This document shows positions 44,647 through 55,455 of a DNA stretch of 64,000 nucleotides, piece by piece (the first letter of the stretch is position 1; every line of letters begins with the position of its first letter). Both the position numbers and the translations under genes were made by a program. Below the pieces are notes generated by a model. It saw only the letters and a list, made by a program, of their open reading frames with translations. It ran no database searches and had not been told where the DNA came from. The DNA is from Silene conica (taxonomy: Eukaryota; Streptophyta; Magnoliopsida; Caryophyllales; Caryophyllaceae). The stretch covers positions 15,524,649-15,588,648 of the forward strand of contig CM055312.2 in NCBI GenBank assembly GCA_029255685.2, read 5' to 3'.

Positions 44647-44906
44647 ATTTCCTGTGTGTTCCAGCCTCTGATTAGCTTACACGCATCTCTAGGCTACGAG
44701 TTCGGATCCTTGCTTCGTGCATCCCCTTAAGTTGGCTTCCGGAGGACGAATAAAGCTTGATTTTGCTCACTTCCGCTCGTTCCTACATTTAAACATAGGA
44801 ATGCCAAAGTAAACCATTTCGGGAGGAAAGGTAACTAAAAGTTACAAATATGCATAGAAATACGTGCTGAAACTATAAATAAAATGTATAGTAAATGCAC
44901 GTATCA

Positions 44907-46633
44907 AATCTCCCCAAACCAAACCTTGCTTGTCCTCAAGCAAGCACTAAGACTCAATTAAAAAGAAAAAATTCTACTGGAACGGATTTCATGCTCAGAG
45001 CCAAACAAAACGCCATGCCTAACCAATTTAATGCAACTTCCAAAGAAAATCAAGCATAATGCCAAATGCAAACGAATTGACCATGTTGGGATAAAATGCT
45101 AAACTTTCGACCTTGCAAGACTCATTCAAATTGGACTCTCACGGGTCGCTCCATCACTCAAACAAGCAAAGGGTGAAATATATGTGAAAGACAAGAAGAT
45201 AAACAAGAATATAGACTCTCACCTATCTATGACCCATAAGAACATGCCTGCAATCTAACATGAACAAAGTCTCTATAACCGTACACATGCATTCCAACAC
45301 TGTAATAACCATGACACATGCCGAGGCGATTTGGGATTGTGAGGCTAAAGGTAAGAAAGGGTTAGAATGAATTTGGGAAATATGGGTTAAACCGAACTAA
45401 TAACCGTCAAACCAAACTCCAAAAACTTTTTCGATCACATTTTCAAACAACCAATGCTTAAAAATCATGAGCATGGTATCACAAATCCTTTTCTTTTCTT
45501 TCTTCTTTTTTTTTCATATTTTTTTTTCAATGCATAAGAAAAAGCTCCTGTAAAGTGCTCGTGGTCGACCGACCATCAATGTCAGTCGGTCGACCACCTC
45601 AGATACCAGGCAGCTTCTGTTTTCCCATTTCTTTATTTTTCATTGAGTTCTTTTCCTTTTTTTTTCCTTTCGTTTCTGAACTCAGAATTTTTCGCTTTCT
45701 TTTCTTTTTTTCTTTTTCATCATTCCCACACATAATTTTCTTCAATGAAGCACAATAACCAAAGATGATCAAAATAGTCCCAACATACCATGTTGCTAGC
45801 TCGGCTAGGGTAAGCAAATTTAGGATGTAGTATATGGGATAAAAGAGGCAATTTGGCTATGTGAGGGTTATGGGTTAAACAAGAAAGGGAAGCCTCTACC
45901 ACATGTGTCAACAAACCACAAACCCGAACGCATATAGGTATCAAGTAGACAAAGTTCATGCTTATGCAAGTTTATGTGACATGCCTTAGGAGGAGAAACT
46001 ACTCTCAATCCTACATGAAATCGGTCATGAATGTCACCGATTTATTAAGCTCTAGAACTTAGAATTTGAAGTAGCTTGCCAGAAAGAGAGTCAAGTCCAA
46101 TTATTTAGCGTAAAATCAACAAAAACTCGTAGACAATGCAAAAGACTAGCTTGAAATTTTTTGAAAATGCAAGGCAAGGCAGTTAAGCGAAGAGTGAGGC
46201 ATAATCATCATAGTATCCACCCGTTCCGACTCGACCTATATGCTAAGGAAAACGTGTATTTTTTTTGATTTTTTGGTATAAATGCAAGGAAAGGGAAACA
46301 ATGCAAAAACAGAAATGCATTAAACGTGTGACAGAAAAAGATGAAATACAGCAGATGCAAACACAACAAAAGGAAAAGGAGCGAAGAGATAAAAACAATG
46401 CAGACTCAACAAAAGGATGCATATACCCTCCCCAAACCAAAACGCACAATGCCCTCATTGTGCTCATCAGCAAAAATCCACAGCAGCAAGTTGGGTTCGA
46501 GTAAAGGCAAACAAAAGAAGAAAGAGAAGAAAACTAAAGGAAAAAGAAAGAAACAAAAAACAGTTACTTACAAGACACAAGTACCTCCCCAAACCGAACG
46601 TCAAAGAGGGGAGGTTTGGGCTCAAATCTAATC
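44907..46633 (-). other. Non-coding interior of element B
   Basis: AT-rich with T/C-rich tracts near 45,485 and 45,650-45,720, and no conserved frame. The phrase TCCCCAAACC recurs. Confidence 0.6.
45563..45595. repeat. Paired box in element B interior
   Basis: GGTCGACCGACC, spacer ATCAATGTC, AGTCGGTCGACC. Confidence 0.93.
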
Positions 46634-47113
46634 CTATGGGTCATACTCCGACCCACTAGCTTCCGCTTCCTCCTCCTCTTCCTCCTCGGACCCACTGCCA
46701 TCTCCGGATGCTTCCCCGGAACCTTGGCCGCCTACCTGAGGTGTGTAGAAAGAAGGGTGAGTCCATGGGTTTGTGGGGAGCTTGCCAAGCGAGGCATACT
46801 CCGAGTAAATCGGATATTGGACGAGGGAGTCGTCCAATCTCTTGTTTTTGAACTGTCTGCAAAGATCTGCCATCATAAATGGAAGGGACCTGTTATCAGG
46901 GACATCAGGTATATCAATGTTAGGCGGGGCAGTGAAATCAGAAGGGTATCCCGTCCCATGTGTGGCCTGGTGGGTCCTAGAGCCTGCTCCTCTAGAGCCT
47001 ATAGAGGTCCCTCCCCTAAGTGGGAGGCGGTAGGAAGGAAGGAGAGGTCTAGGTCCACCCTCTATGTCAGCAAAGGGTAGCATGGGAGGGGCGTCAGCAA
47101 AGGGTAGTATGTG
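46634..47113 (-). pseudogene. Athila ORF1-like protein, C-terminal part
   Basis: The minus-strand frame (HILPFADAPPMLPFADIEGG, then PNIDIPDVPDNRSLPFMMAD and YSEYASLGKLPTNPW) ends in a strongly acidic tail with a run of E and SGSEYDP. It directly continues KVDK of the 48,682-49,603 segment if LTR C is ignored. ORF1 of Athila elements lies downstream of pol and has no proven enzyme activity. It is sometimes compared with an envelope-like gene. Confidence 0.6.
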
Positions 47114-47707
47114 TTGATGCCCGTCGTTGAGGGCGTCAAAGATAAAATTTATAATTCCTAAACTTTAACTATAGATAGTGAAAGTCAGGGTCGAACCACA
47201 GAGAGGTGGGGAATGTTTATTGTTTGATGTCAATATTTTAGGGTAACAATTTAGGGGGTTTGAATTGGTTGTCACTAAGTCTACGAACAAGTATAAAATA
47301 AAACAAGTAAATAAAGATGAGAATAAATCTATAGTAAAAAGGATGCTAGGATGTTCGGGTAGTAAATAGCTACGATGGTGTAAATCCCAAGTGAACATGT
47401 ATTGCAGTCGCGTAAGGGGTGTAACATATCCTTTCGGTCTATGGTACCTAATAGCTCCTTTCGGCCTATACTATTAGTTCCTAGGTCTCACAATTATTGG
47501 TTGTCAACAATAAGGGTGATTCCTAAATTCCAGGTCACATACCTTTCAGTCTTAGGTAACCTAGCCGTCTTAAAGTGTAAACCAATGCCCTTCCCGTATC
47601 TCTCAATCTTGGGTAGGTCATTACTAACATCCTACAAGTCTCCTTTCAGTCTCATTGTAGGCTATTATAGTCAACGAAGAAAAACGGTATGAAAACATAC
47701 GCACGTT

Positions 47708-47781
47708 GGTCGACCGACCAGCTAGTCCAGTCGGCCGACCAACACCCCAGTCGACCGACCTATAATGGAGGTCGTCCGACC
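47708..47781. repeat. Box quartet in LTR C, first copy
   Basis: Boxes start at 47,708, 47,729, 47,749 and 47,770, so steps are 21, 20 and 21 bp. Two standard pairs stand side by side. Members vary: GGTCGACCGACC, AGTCGGCCGACC, AGTCGACCGACC, GGTCGTCCGACC. Confidence 0.93.
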
Positions 47782-48298
47782 GAGGCGCTGCTATAGTCGG
47801 TCTCGGAATTCGCACCATCTACGCATATTACTCCCTACATCCTAACATATGTAATTTAGCTACTCATGAAAACTGAAATAACAATAATAACATTAATAAA
47901 GACGGAATTCATAGTGATCATTAATCTACGCATGCAAGAACAATAAAGGGTTTGGGATTCTAACTTAACAGGATGCAAACAATTCTAAAATGATGATAAT
48001 GAAACTGAAACTAAGAAGAGAATTACCGGAAACAAGGATTAAGGCAGAAAAGAACGAACTTTATTGATTATTGCGGAAAGATTGATGAACGATGAACAAA
48101 ACTAAAGAAAACTGTTTGAATAATAAACAATAACTATTGTATACTAAAACTCTCTCTAAAACTGAATAATTCTTGATGGTAGAAAACTAGATACTTAACC
48201 CTAAACACGAGATTAGCTTAAATAGGCGGAATTAAAGAGTTTTCTAATGACCTAATCACTTGAATGGGCTTTGCGGAATTTTTCTGGGTCTGCGCTGT

Positions 48299-48409
48299 GG
48301 TCGACCGACCTAGGTAGTAGGTCGGTCGACCTCTTTCGGGCTTGGTGGACTTTTGTTCTTTTTATAACAGTCGCCTGGTCGGCCGACCTATGTAGTAGGT
48401 CGGTCGACC
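48299..48409. repeat. Two paired boxes in LTR C, first copy
   Basis: 48,299/48,320 (spacer TAGGTAGTA) is a perfect inverted pair. 48,377/48,398 has spacer TATGTAGTA and is followed by TACTTTCCTGTAGG. Confidence 0.97.
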
Positions 48410-48681
48410 TACTTTCCTGTAGGTTTGCTTTGATTTCTTCTCGGTTTGACTTCTTGGTACTTGGTTCGTTCTTTGAGTTGACTTGTCCACGTTCCTTGGT
48501 CATTAAAAATCCCGAGGGCACAAGTTTGGTATAAAATCGTCCCTTTTCCGCATAATTTTGCAAAAGAGCATAAAAATACGAAAGTAGACAATTGTTGGGA
48601 AATAAAGGCTAAAACATAGTAAATGAGCGACAAAATGCGTGTAAAAATAGATGTCAAACATCATAAAATAGACACGCATCA

Positions 48682-49603
48682 TTTGTCAACCTTCCAAAAC
48701 CCCTGACGGTCCACCCAATGCACAGACTTGACATAGGCCATGTCCATGTAGCGGGAGAGGGGGTGAAGGGCATCCTCAAAACGGGGAAACTGTAAAAAAC
48801 AAGGGAGTTAGCCAAACGAGTGACTAACCCACCACAGACAATGGTGGTCAAAGAAATCCCCTCCCCTACCATCACAAAGTGAGAGGCGACCAAGTAAGCA
48901 ATGTTATAAAACACAGAACCTCTACGCCTAACATTAAGATAACCCGACAAAATCGAAAGCTCGATTTTGTTGACGTTTTGGGACTCCTTGCGGCCAAAAA
49001 CAGTGTTGGCCAACATACGCAGATAGTATCGAGGGGCGGGCAAATGAACAGAAATGTCCTTCCTTTTCCCGTCGTGGGAATCACAAAGACAAGACCAAAT
49101 GACTTTATATGAATCAGCAGGGTCACCAGTACGACCCTCAACCCTCAACCCAAGAAACCTGCAAATTCACCTAAATTAAAAGAATAGGTGACATTGAATA
49201 ACCGAAAGGAAATACATTTAAAATCATAATTTGGCTTGTAGGACGCAAGGTCAAAACAAAAGGATGAGAAGAACTCTAGGGTGAGAACGGGATATGTGAA
49301 CTCATCCATGGTGACGAGTCCCGAAAGACCCGTTCCGTTAAGCAAGCTCACAACATCCCTATAACACCCCAAAGCCGTGAGCGTCGGCTCGTGCAAAAAA
49401 CGAGTCACTACCACGTGACAGTGAGTCAGTAAATGCAAGAACCGGGCCCTTTGGTCCAGGGTGTGAAAAAGAACATGCGGCGTGCTTTGTACTATCATGC
49501 CTCCAGAGCCGCTGGCCCGTCCCCTTGCGTTGCTTGACTCTCCTCTCGAACTACTTGCTTCCGAAGTGCGAGACCTCTTGTTTCCTCTAAGGCGGTTCAA
49601 CAT
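48682..49603 (-). pseudogene. Athila ORF1-like protein, N-terminal and middle part, first copy
   Basis: Starts MLNRLRGNKRSRTSEASSSR, then a serine/glycine-rich stretch, VLFHTLDQRARFLHLLTHCH, FTYPVLTLEFFSSFCFDL and ISFRLFNVTYSFNLGEF. That order (early end, LTLEFLSSL-like, FRLFN..Y.L.L.EF) fits the ATHILA ORF-1 family. Frame shifts occur near 49,150 and 48,790. The continuations are DPADSYKVIWSCLCD.., then FEDALHPLSRYMDMAYVKSV and HWVDRQGFWKVDK, ending at LTR C. Both shifts recur in the second copy, so they are old. The copy lacks six codons (DSLPDY) present at 62,560. Confidence 0.65.
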
Positions 49604-49937
49604 GTTGAATCTGCAAAAATTACAACAACCATTCTTAATAATTAGACTTCCTTCAAGAGTAACCGCTTTATTTATTGATACGTGCCTATTTTATGCATTT
49701 TATTTATTCTTTTGGCACGTATTTTCTTATATTTTCGTGACTTTTAGTTGATATTTCTCCCGAAACGGTTTACTTTGGCATTTCTATGTTTTAAATGTAG
49801 GAATACGCGGAAGTGGACAAAACTGAACTTTAATCGTCCTCCGGAAGCTGTTTTTGAGTAAATACGCGGAACAAGGATCCGGATGCACATCCAAGTATTG
49901 TTTACGGGCCAAATTAACGCTGAAACGTACAGGAAAG

Positions 49938-50041
49938 GGTCGACCGACCCACTAAAGAGGTCTACCGACCAAAGACCAGAATTCGGAAAGCCTGATAACA
50001 GCAGGAGAGGTCGACCGACCCGGAAAAGAGGTCGACCGACC
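49938..50041. repeat. Two paired boxes in LTR D, first copy
   Basis: 49,938/49,959 (spacer CACTAAAGA, preceded by TACAGGAAAG) and 50,009/50,030 (spacer CGGAAAAGA, direct GGTCGACCGACC boxes). Confidence 0.95.
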
Positions 50042-50472
50042 CAGCGACTGCGTCCGCGCCTTTTATTTCGTGTTTTACTTGTTTAATCTTGTAATTAGAA
50101 CTTATTTAAGGAAACCTAAGCACGAAAATTAGAAAAAGCAGCCTAGTTTAGAGAAAACTCCATAGTTTTAGAGAATATTTTTCCAAGTTTCAATCTTTGT
50201 TCTTAAATTCCAATTAAGCTTGTAAGTTTGCTACAATTAATCTTTCCCTTTCAATTAATCTTGTTGTTCATCTTATTATTATTTCTCAATACATGTTTTC
50301 CCTTTTATTGTCATCTTTAATTATGTTGATTCCTTTAATGTTCTTAGTTCTTGTTATTGTTAATTTCATAGTTAAAATCATGCATAGCTAATTCTTGTGA
50401 TTAGGAATTAGGGGAACCATGGCAAAGATTTGATTTTGATAAGTTTAATGATTGAATTACCAATCCCCCATT

Positions 50473-50530
50473 GTTGTTGGTGAACTAATCCTTAAGATTG
50501 AAAGATTATTAGGATTAGTTTAACAACAAC
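50473..50530. other. Conserved stem-loop in LTR D, first copy
   Basis: GTTGTTG-GTG-AACTAATCCT pairs with AGGATTAGTT-TAA-CAACAAC, the inverse-strand form of the LTR A structure. Confidence 0.75.
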
Positions 50531-51243
50531 TTTGGGATTGCCCTATGAACGAAAGTTTAGTGCTTTTCTAGGAACCCTAAGACCGTAAGGATTGGGTAGA
50601 ATATTGACCTAAAGGTTTATTCTTTGTTCGTTGGGATTGTCTTATTTGGTTATTTTACCTTTCATTGACTTGTTTTAACCATGGGGAACCAAAGTTCCTA
50701 ATCTCCTTTTTATCTTATTTTAATTCTCTTGTTTATTTGCTCTTTTAGTTGTTTATTGTTTGATGTCAATATTTTAGTGTAACAATTTAGGGGGTTTGAA
50801 TTGGTTGTCACTAAGTCTACGAACAAGTATAAAATAAAACAAGTAAATAAAGATGAGAATAAATCTATAGTAAAAAGGATGCTAGGATGTTCGGGTAGTA
50901 AATAGCTACGATGGTGTAAATCCTAAGTGAACATGTATTGCAGTCGCGTAAGGGGTGTAACATATCCTTTCGGTCTATGGTACCTAATAGCTCCTTTCGG
51001 CCTATACTATTAGTTCCTAGGTCTCACAATTATTGGTTGTCAACAATAAGGGTGATTCCTAAATTCCAGGTCACATACCTTTCAGTCTTAGGTAACCTAG
51101 CCGTCTTAAAGTGTAAACCAATGCCCTTCCCGTATCTCTCAATCTTGGGTAGGTCATTACTAACATCCTACAAGTCTCCTTTCAGTCTCATTGTAGGCTA
51201 TTATAGTCAACGAAGAAAAACGGTATGAAAACATACGCACGTT

Positions 51244-51317
51244 GGTCGACCGACCAGCTAGTCCAGTCGGCCGACCAACACCCCAGTCGACCGACCTATA
51301 ATGGAGGTCGTCCGACC
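51244..51317. repeat. Box quartet in truncated LTR C
   Basis: Boxes at 51,244, 51,265, 51,285 and 51,306, as in the first LTR C. Confidence 0.93.
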
Positions 51318-51834
51318 GAGGCGCTGCTATAGTCGGTCTCGGAATTCGCACCATCTACGCATATTACTCCCTACATCCTAACATATGTAATTTAGCTACT
51401 CATGAAAACTGAAATAACAATAATAACATTAATAAAGACGGAATTCATAGTGATCATTAATCTACGCATGCAATAACAATAAAGGCTTTGGGATTCTAAC
51501 TTAACAGGATGCAAACAATTCTAAAATGATGATAATGAAACTGAAACTAAGAAGAGAATTACCGGAAACAAGGATTAAGGCAGAAAAGAACGAACTTTAT
51601 TGATTATTGCGGAAAGATTGATGAACGATGAACAAAACTAAAGAAAACTGTTTGAATAATAAACAATAACTATTGTATACTAAAACTCTCTCTAAAACTG
51701 AATAATTCTTGATGGTAGAAAACTAGATACTTAACCCTAAACACGAGATTAACTTAAATAGGCGGAATTAAAGAGTTTCCTAATGACCTAATCACTTGAA
51801 TGGGCTTTGCGGAATTTTTCTGGGTCTGCGCTGT

Positions 51835-51946
51835 GGTCGACCGACCTAGGTAGTAGGTTGGTCGACCTCTTGTCGGGCTTGGTGGACTTATGCTCTTTTT
51901 ATAACAGTCGCCTGGTCGGCCGACCTATGTAGTAGGTCGGTCGACC
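51835..51946. repeat. Two paired boxes in truncated LTR C
   Basis: 51,835/51,856 (second member GGTTGGTCGACC) and 51,914/51,935. Confidence 0.95.
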
Positions 51947-52871
51947 TACTTTCCTGTAGGTTTGCTTTGATTTCTTCTCGGTTTGACTTCTTGGTACTTG
52001 GTTCGTGCTTTGAGTTGACTTGTCCACGTTCCTTGGTCATGAAAAATCCCGAGGGCACACGTTTGGTATAAAATCGTCCCTTTTCCGCATAATTCTGCAA
52101 AAGAGCATAAAAATACGAAAGTAGACAATTGTTGGGAAATAAAGGCTAAAACATAGTAAATGAGCGACAAAATGCGTGTAAAAATAGATGTAAAACATCA
52201 TAAAATAGACACGCATCAAATTCCCCAAACCAAACCTTGCTTGCCCTCAAGCAAGAAATAGACTTGATCTTAAACTAATGGACCGATTTCAATCTCAGAG
52301 CGAAATTTACATGTTAGCCTAAGTCAATGCCAAGTACAAAATGAGAAGTATTTAAATCATGCAAACGAGTTATGGTGTTGTCAAACTTGCAAAAATAAAG
52401 ACTATATAGACTTTATACCATGGACTCTCGTGGTACGCTCGAGACACTCATGAAGCAAAGGGTGAGTATATGTAAAAGATAGGAAGAAGTATATTGTTAA
52501 GATACTCACCTAACTACGACCCATGAAAACATGCCTGCAATCTAACATGAACAAGAATTCTACAACTATTTATAAACACACTCATCAAGTGACTCGGATA
52601 CATGCAATTGGGGTAATGAAAGATATTTTAGGGGAAGGGTAAAAATTGGTTAAGATGTTTTTGGATTTGTGGGGTTAGTAGCCAAGCTAGTAAAACCGAT
52701 TCCCAACAACATATTTCACGACTTTTGATATTAAGAAAGTGCTCTTTTGTAGCACAACTCTCACATTATATATAAGAAAGGACTCCCAAATATTTTGAAT
52801 GAAGTACAGGAGTGCTAACATATAAAAGAAAGGGATTTCAGAACGAATTTTGAATTCCGACCCTGCAAGTT

Positions 52872-52904
52872 GGTCGACCAACCTGAGGGTGTGGTCAGTC
52901 GACT
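52872..52904. repeat. Paired box in element C interior
   Basis: GGTCGACCAACC, spacer TGAGGGTGT, GGTCAGTCGACT. Three substitutions, but the 9-base spacing is kept. Confidence 0.85.
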
Positions 52905-53021
52905 GACTTTGCTGTATATTTTGATTTTTCGTTTTTCTTTTCTTTCTTTCTTTCTTTTTGAATTTTCTGTTCTTTTCTTTTCTTTCTTTCTTTCTTTCTT
53001 GAATTTTCTGTTCTTTTCTTT

Positions 53022-53052
<31 letters not shown>

Positions 53053-54084
53053 TTTGCTCAAGATAGCATAAAAACCAAGATGCCTCAAAAAATAACCAAA
53101 GACCACAAATATTAGCTTGGAAGGGTAGGCTAAGTATGGGATGTAGTTTTGGGGGATAAAAAGGCAATTTTGGCTATGTGAAGCTTATGGGTAAATAAGA
53201 GAAAAGGGATCCCAAATGCACGCACCAAGACCCAAAACGAGATAGTAAACAAGTTTGTAGCAATTCAAGTTCATGTTTATGCATATTGATGTAACATGTT
53301 CCAAGGGGAGTACTACTCACATCCTAGACAACTGGTTTAAGAATGAAACCAGGAAATAAAGCTCTAAAACTTAGAATGTATAGTAGGTTGCCAAGGTATA
53401 AGTCAAGTCTCAAGATATACAAATTGACAAAAACTCGTAGATATGCAAAAGACTCTCATACTAAAACAAGTTGACAAGGCAAGACAAAGGCATAAACATG
53501 TAAGATAGCAAAAATCATCCTTGAAATACTCTCGTTCCGACTCGACCTATATGCTAAATTAAACGTGCATTTTTTTGGAAATTTTTGAATTTTTCTATTC
53601 TTTTTTGGATTTTTCTTTTGTATAGGTAAGAAAAATAAAGAAAAGAACAATGCAAGACAGAAATGCCGTGTGACAAAATGCAATGGAACAATGCATGTGA
53701 CTAAACCATTCCCCAAACCAACCCGCACAATGTCCCCATTGTGCATTAGCTTAAGTAAAGGTTTTAAGAAAAAACAAAAAGTAAAACCAAGGAAAAAGGA
53801 AAGAGCTCACTGGATTTTCAAGCGCATGAAAAACCTCCCCAAACTAGCGTAAGCCGGAAGGTTTTGGTGGCCAGCAGTGCCACTCTAAGTACCTGAGAAA
53901 GTCAATCAAAGGAAAGACCTTTTTCGGGGGATTAAGCATGTTTTGGGTGATAAATAATGAAATTGAAGGTTTGGAAATAGAAGAAGAAAAGTGGAAGCAA
54001 ATAGGAAAGAAAAAGGAAAGGAACTCCCTTGTGACGTTTGTATGCTTCCCAAGGAAAACACGGACACGCTGTAACAGGTAGATA

Positions 54085-54189
54085 GGTCGACCGACCTTCT
54101 TCTCTGGTCGACCGACCAATCTGCAGACTACAGGAATTTCTGAACTGTAGGGATCTGGTCGACCGACTGGTGTTGCAGGTCGGTCGACT
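54085..54189. repeat. Two paired boxes in element C interior
   Basis: 54,085/54,106 (spacer TTCTTCTCT) and 54,157/54,178 (spacer GGTGTTGCA), the latter followed by GTCTTTCCTGTACAG. Confidence 0.95.
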
Positions 54190-54431
54190 GTCTTTCCTGT
54201 ACAGCGGCCTTCTTTTCTTCGGAAATAACTTGTATTAACCAAGTTATTCTTCCCCAAACCTGAAAATCATTATACATGCGCCCAAAATATGCGCAAAAAT
54301 CCAGAACCAAGTCTAATTGTCTCAACTACGCAACATAAACGAAAATTGTTCTAAAACTTAAAGCAAACAAAATTAAAAAGTCTTAACAAAACAGAAAATA
54401 AATTTTCTTAAGAGCTTAAAATTTGAAACAA

Positions 54432-55440
54432 CTATCCGCTAAAGATGCGGAAAATCTCAGACCACGGCTTTTGGCTACATGTCGTAGTCTCCACCGTGTT
54501 TGTTTGAATGGCCAAACACGTCTCCTCTCCGTCGCAAAGCATATGCGACGGACTCTTCTCTTTTTCTTCTCTTCTTCTTCTTTTATCCTCCTCATCAACC
54601 ACGTCCGGATCCTCATCTTCCTTGTAGCTTAGGATCCCTAGTCGACCTCTTTGCACTGTGACTTCCTTCACCATGGGCTTCCCCAAACCAATTCCTGCAT
54701 TGGGCAAAACAGAAACATCCTCCATATTGCTCCCAATCTGGGGCGGAGGTGTAAAAACAGGTATAGGTGTAGGTAACAAAGTAGGAGAAGTAGTGATGAC
54801 CTTATATTTCTTTTCGGAAGCAATAGCATTACAAGTAATATGAGTCATAGCATCCTTCTTCCTATAAGATAGACCATAGATGATGGAATGTTTCCCTACC
54901 TTAAAGGTAAATGTCCCACTACCCACATCAATGATGGCTCCCGCAGTGTGAAGGAATGGTCTCCCTAGTATAATAGGTATATGGGCATCCTCAGGGATGT
55001 CCAAAACTACAATGTCGTCTGGGAAGAAAAACCTGTCAATGCGCACATGGATGTTTTCCAACACCCCTATGGGTTCCATAGATGTACGATCGGCCATTTG
55101 GACAGTCATACTAGTTACTGCAAAATTGGTCATTCCTAGCTTCAAGGCCACGCTTAAAGGCATAACACTAATGCTAGCCCCTAGGTCACATAAAACCTTT
55201 TTGACCGGAAAGGTCCATATGTTGCAAGGTACAGAAAAACTCCCAGGGTCCTCTAACTTATGAGGGGCAATGACATGGGACAAAAAACTGGAGGACTCTT
55301 CGGTAAGTGCTACCGACTCAACTTTATCTAGAGACCGCTTTCGTGATAAAAGTTGTCTCATGAATTTTAGATATGCAGGAACTTGTTGAACTAATTCTAA
55401 AAACGGAACTTGAACATTTAATAAACGAATAACGTCTTTA
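54432..55440 (-). CDS. Athila-type aspartic protease region (retropepsin-like)
   Basis: The minus-strand frame begins at the LINE junction with FGKFKDVIRLLNVQVPFLEL. It continues through VPAYLKFMRQLLSRKRSLDK to the protease core: VKKVLCDLGASISVMPLSVA (D-x-G-A active-site triad as DLGAS) and IPIILGRPFLHTAGAIIDV (flap/second motif). A proline-rich and then acidic-basic tail follows (PTPIPVFTPPPQ, DEEDKRRRREEKEK), ending FRIFSG. Retropepsins of Athila elements process the gag-pol polyprotein. RT would normally follow, but the frame stops. The upstream part of this frame is the gag linker at 58,230-58,680 on the far side of the LINE. Confidence 0.85.
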
Positions 55441-55455
55441 AACTTACCGAATGAT
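55441..55455. repeat. LINE target-site duplication (left)
   Basis: AACTTACCGAATGAT, matched with one change by AACTTATCGAATGAT at 58,230-58,244. Confidence 0.85.

Larger units (their letters stand above)
43660..44906 (-). repeat. LTR B (3' LTR of element B)
   Basis: TGACACCCGTCGTTGAGGGG to AATGCACGTATCA, 1,247 bp. It shares its first 80 or so bases and the central stem-loop block with LTR A but is otherwise divergent and shorter. The purine tract GGTTTGGTTTGGGGAGATT (minus strand) adjoins at 44,907-44,925. Confidence 0.85.
47115..48681 (-). repeat. LTR C, first copy (solo-like, within ORF1 of element B)
   Basis: TGATGCCCGTCGTTGAGGGC to TAGACACGCATCA, 1,567 bp, with ORF1 sequence on both sides. 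The flanks TGTGT and TTTGT could be a target duplication with one change. Its beginning resembles LTR A but most of it is a different sequence. Confidence 0.85.
43660..49675 (-). mobile_element. Athila-like element B (3' LTR, 3' interior, ORF1), interrupted
   Basis: LTR B (43,660-44,906) is followed by a polypurine tract, a non-coding interior and the Athila ORF1 (46,634-47,113 continued at 48,682-49,603), all minus strand. LTR C at 47,115-48,681 is inserted in ORF1. Upstream pol and the 5' LTR are not in the window, since sequence beyond 49,676 is LTR D. It inserted into the 5' side of the MULE Ulp1 gene. Confidence 0.7.
49676..50750 (+). repeat. LTR D, truncated, first copy
   Basis: Starts TGATACGTGCCTATTTTATG in plus orientation and is related to the inverse of LTR B (same TACGTGC end and GAAACGGTTTACTTTGGCAT block). 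It breaks off at about 50,750, where sequence switches to LTR C. It contains two box pairs and the stem-loop. Confidence 0.8.
50751..52218 (-). repeat. Truncated LTR C (3' LTR of element C)
   Basis: Corresponds base for base to 47,214-48,681 and lacks the first 99 bp of LTR C. The join to LTR D falls in TTAGTTGTTTATTG. Confidence 0.88.
52219..54431 (-). other. Non-coding 3' region of element C
   Basis: Starts AATTCCCCAAACCAAACC (polypurine tract on the minus strand) and is closely related to 29,188-31,233 of element A. It includes a (TTTC)n microsatellite at about 52,934-53,048. Confidence 0.75.

Noticed and set aside
46265..46659. Lysine-rich plus-strand frames
   Set aside because: Purine-rich non-coding interior of element B. 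No conserved domain, and similar tracts occur in elements A and C.
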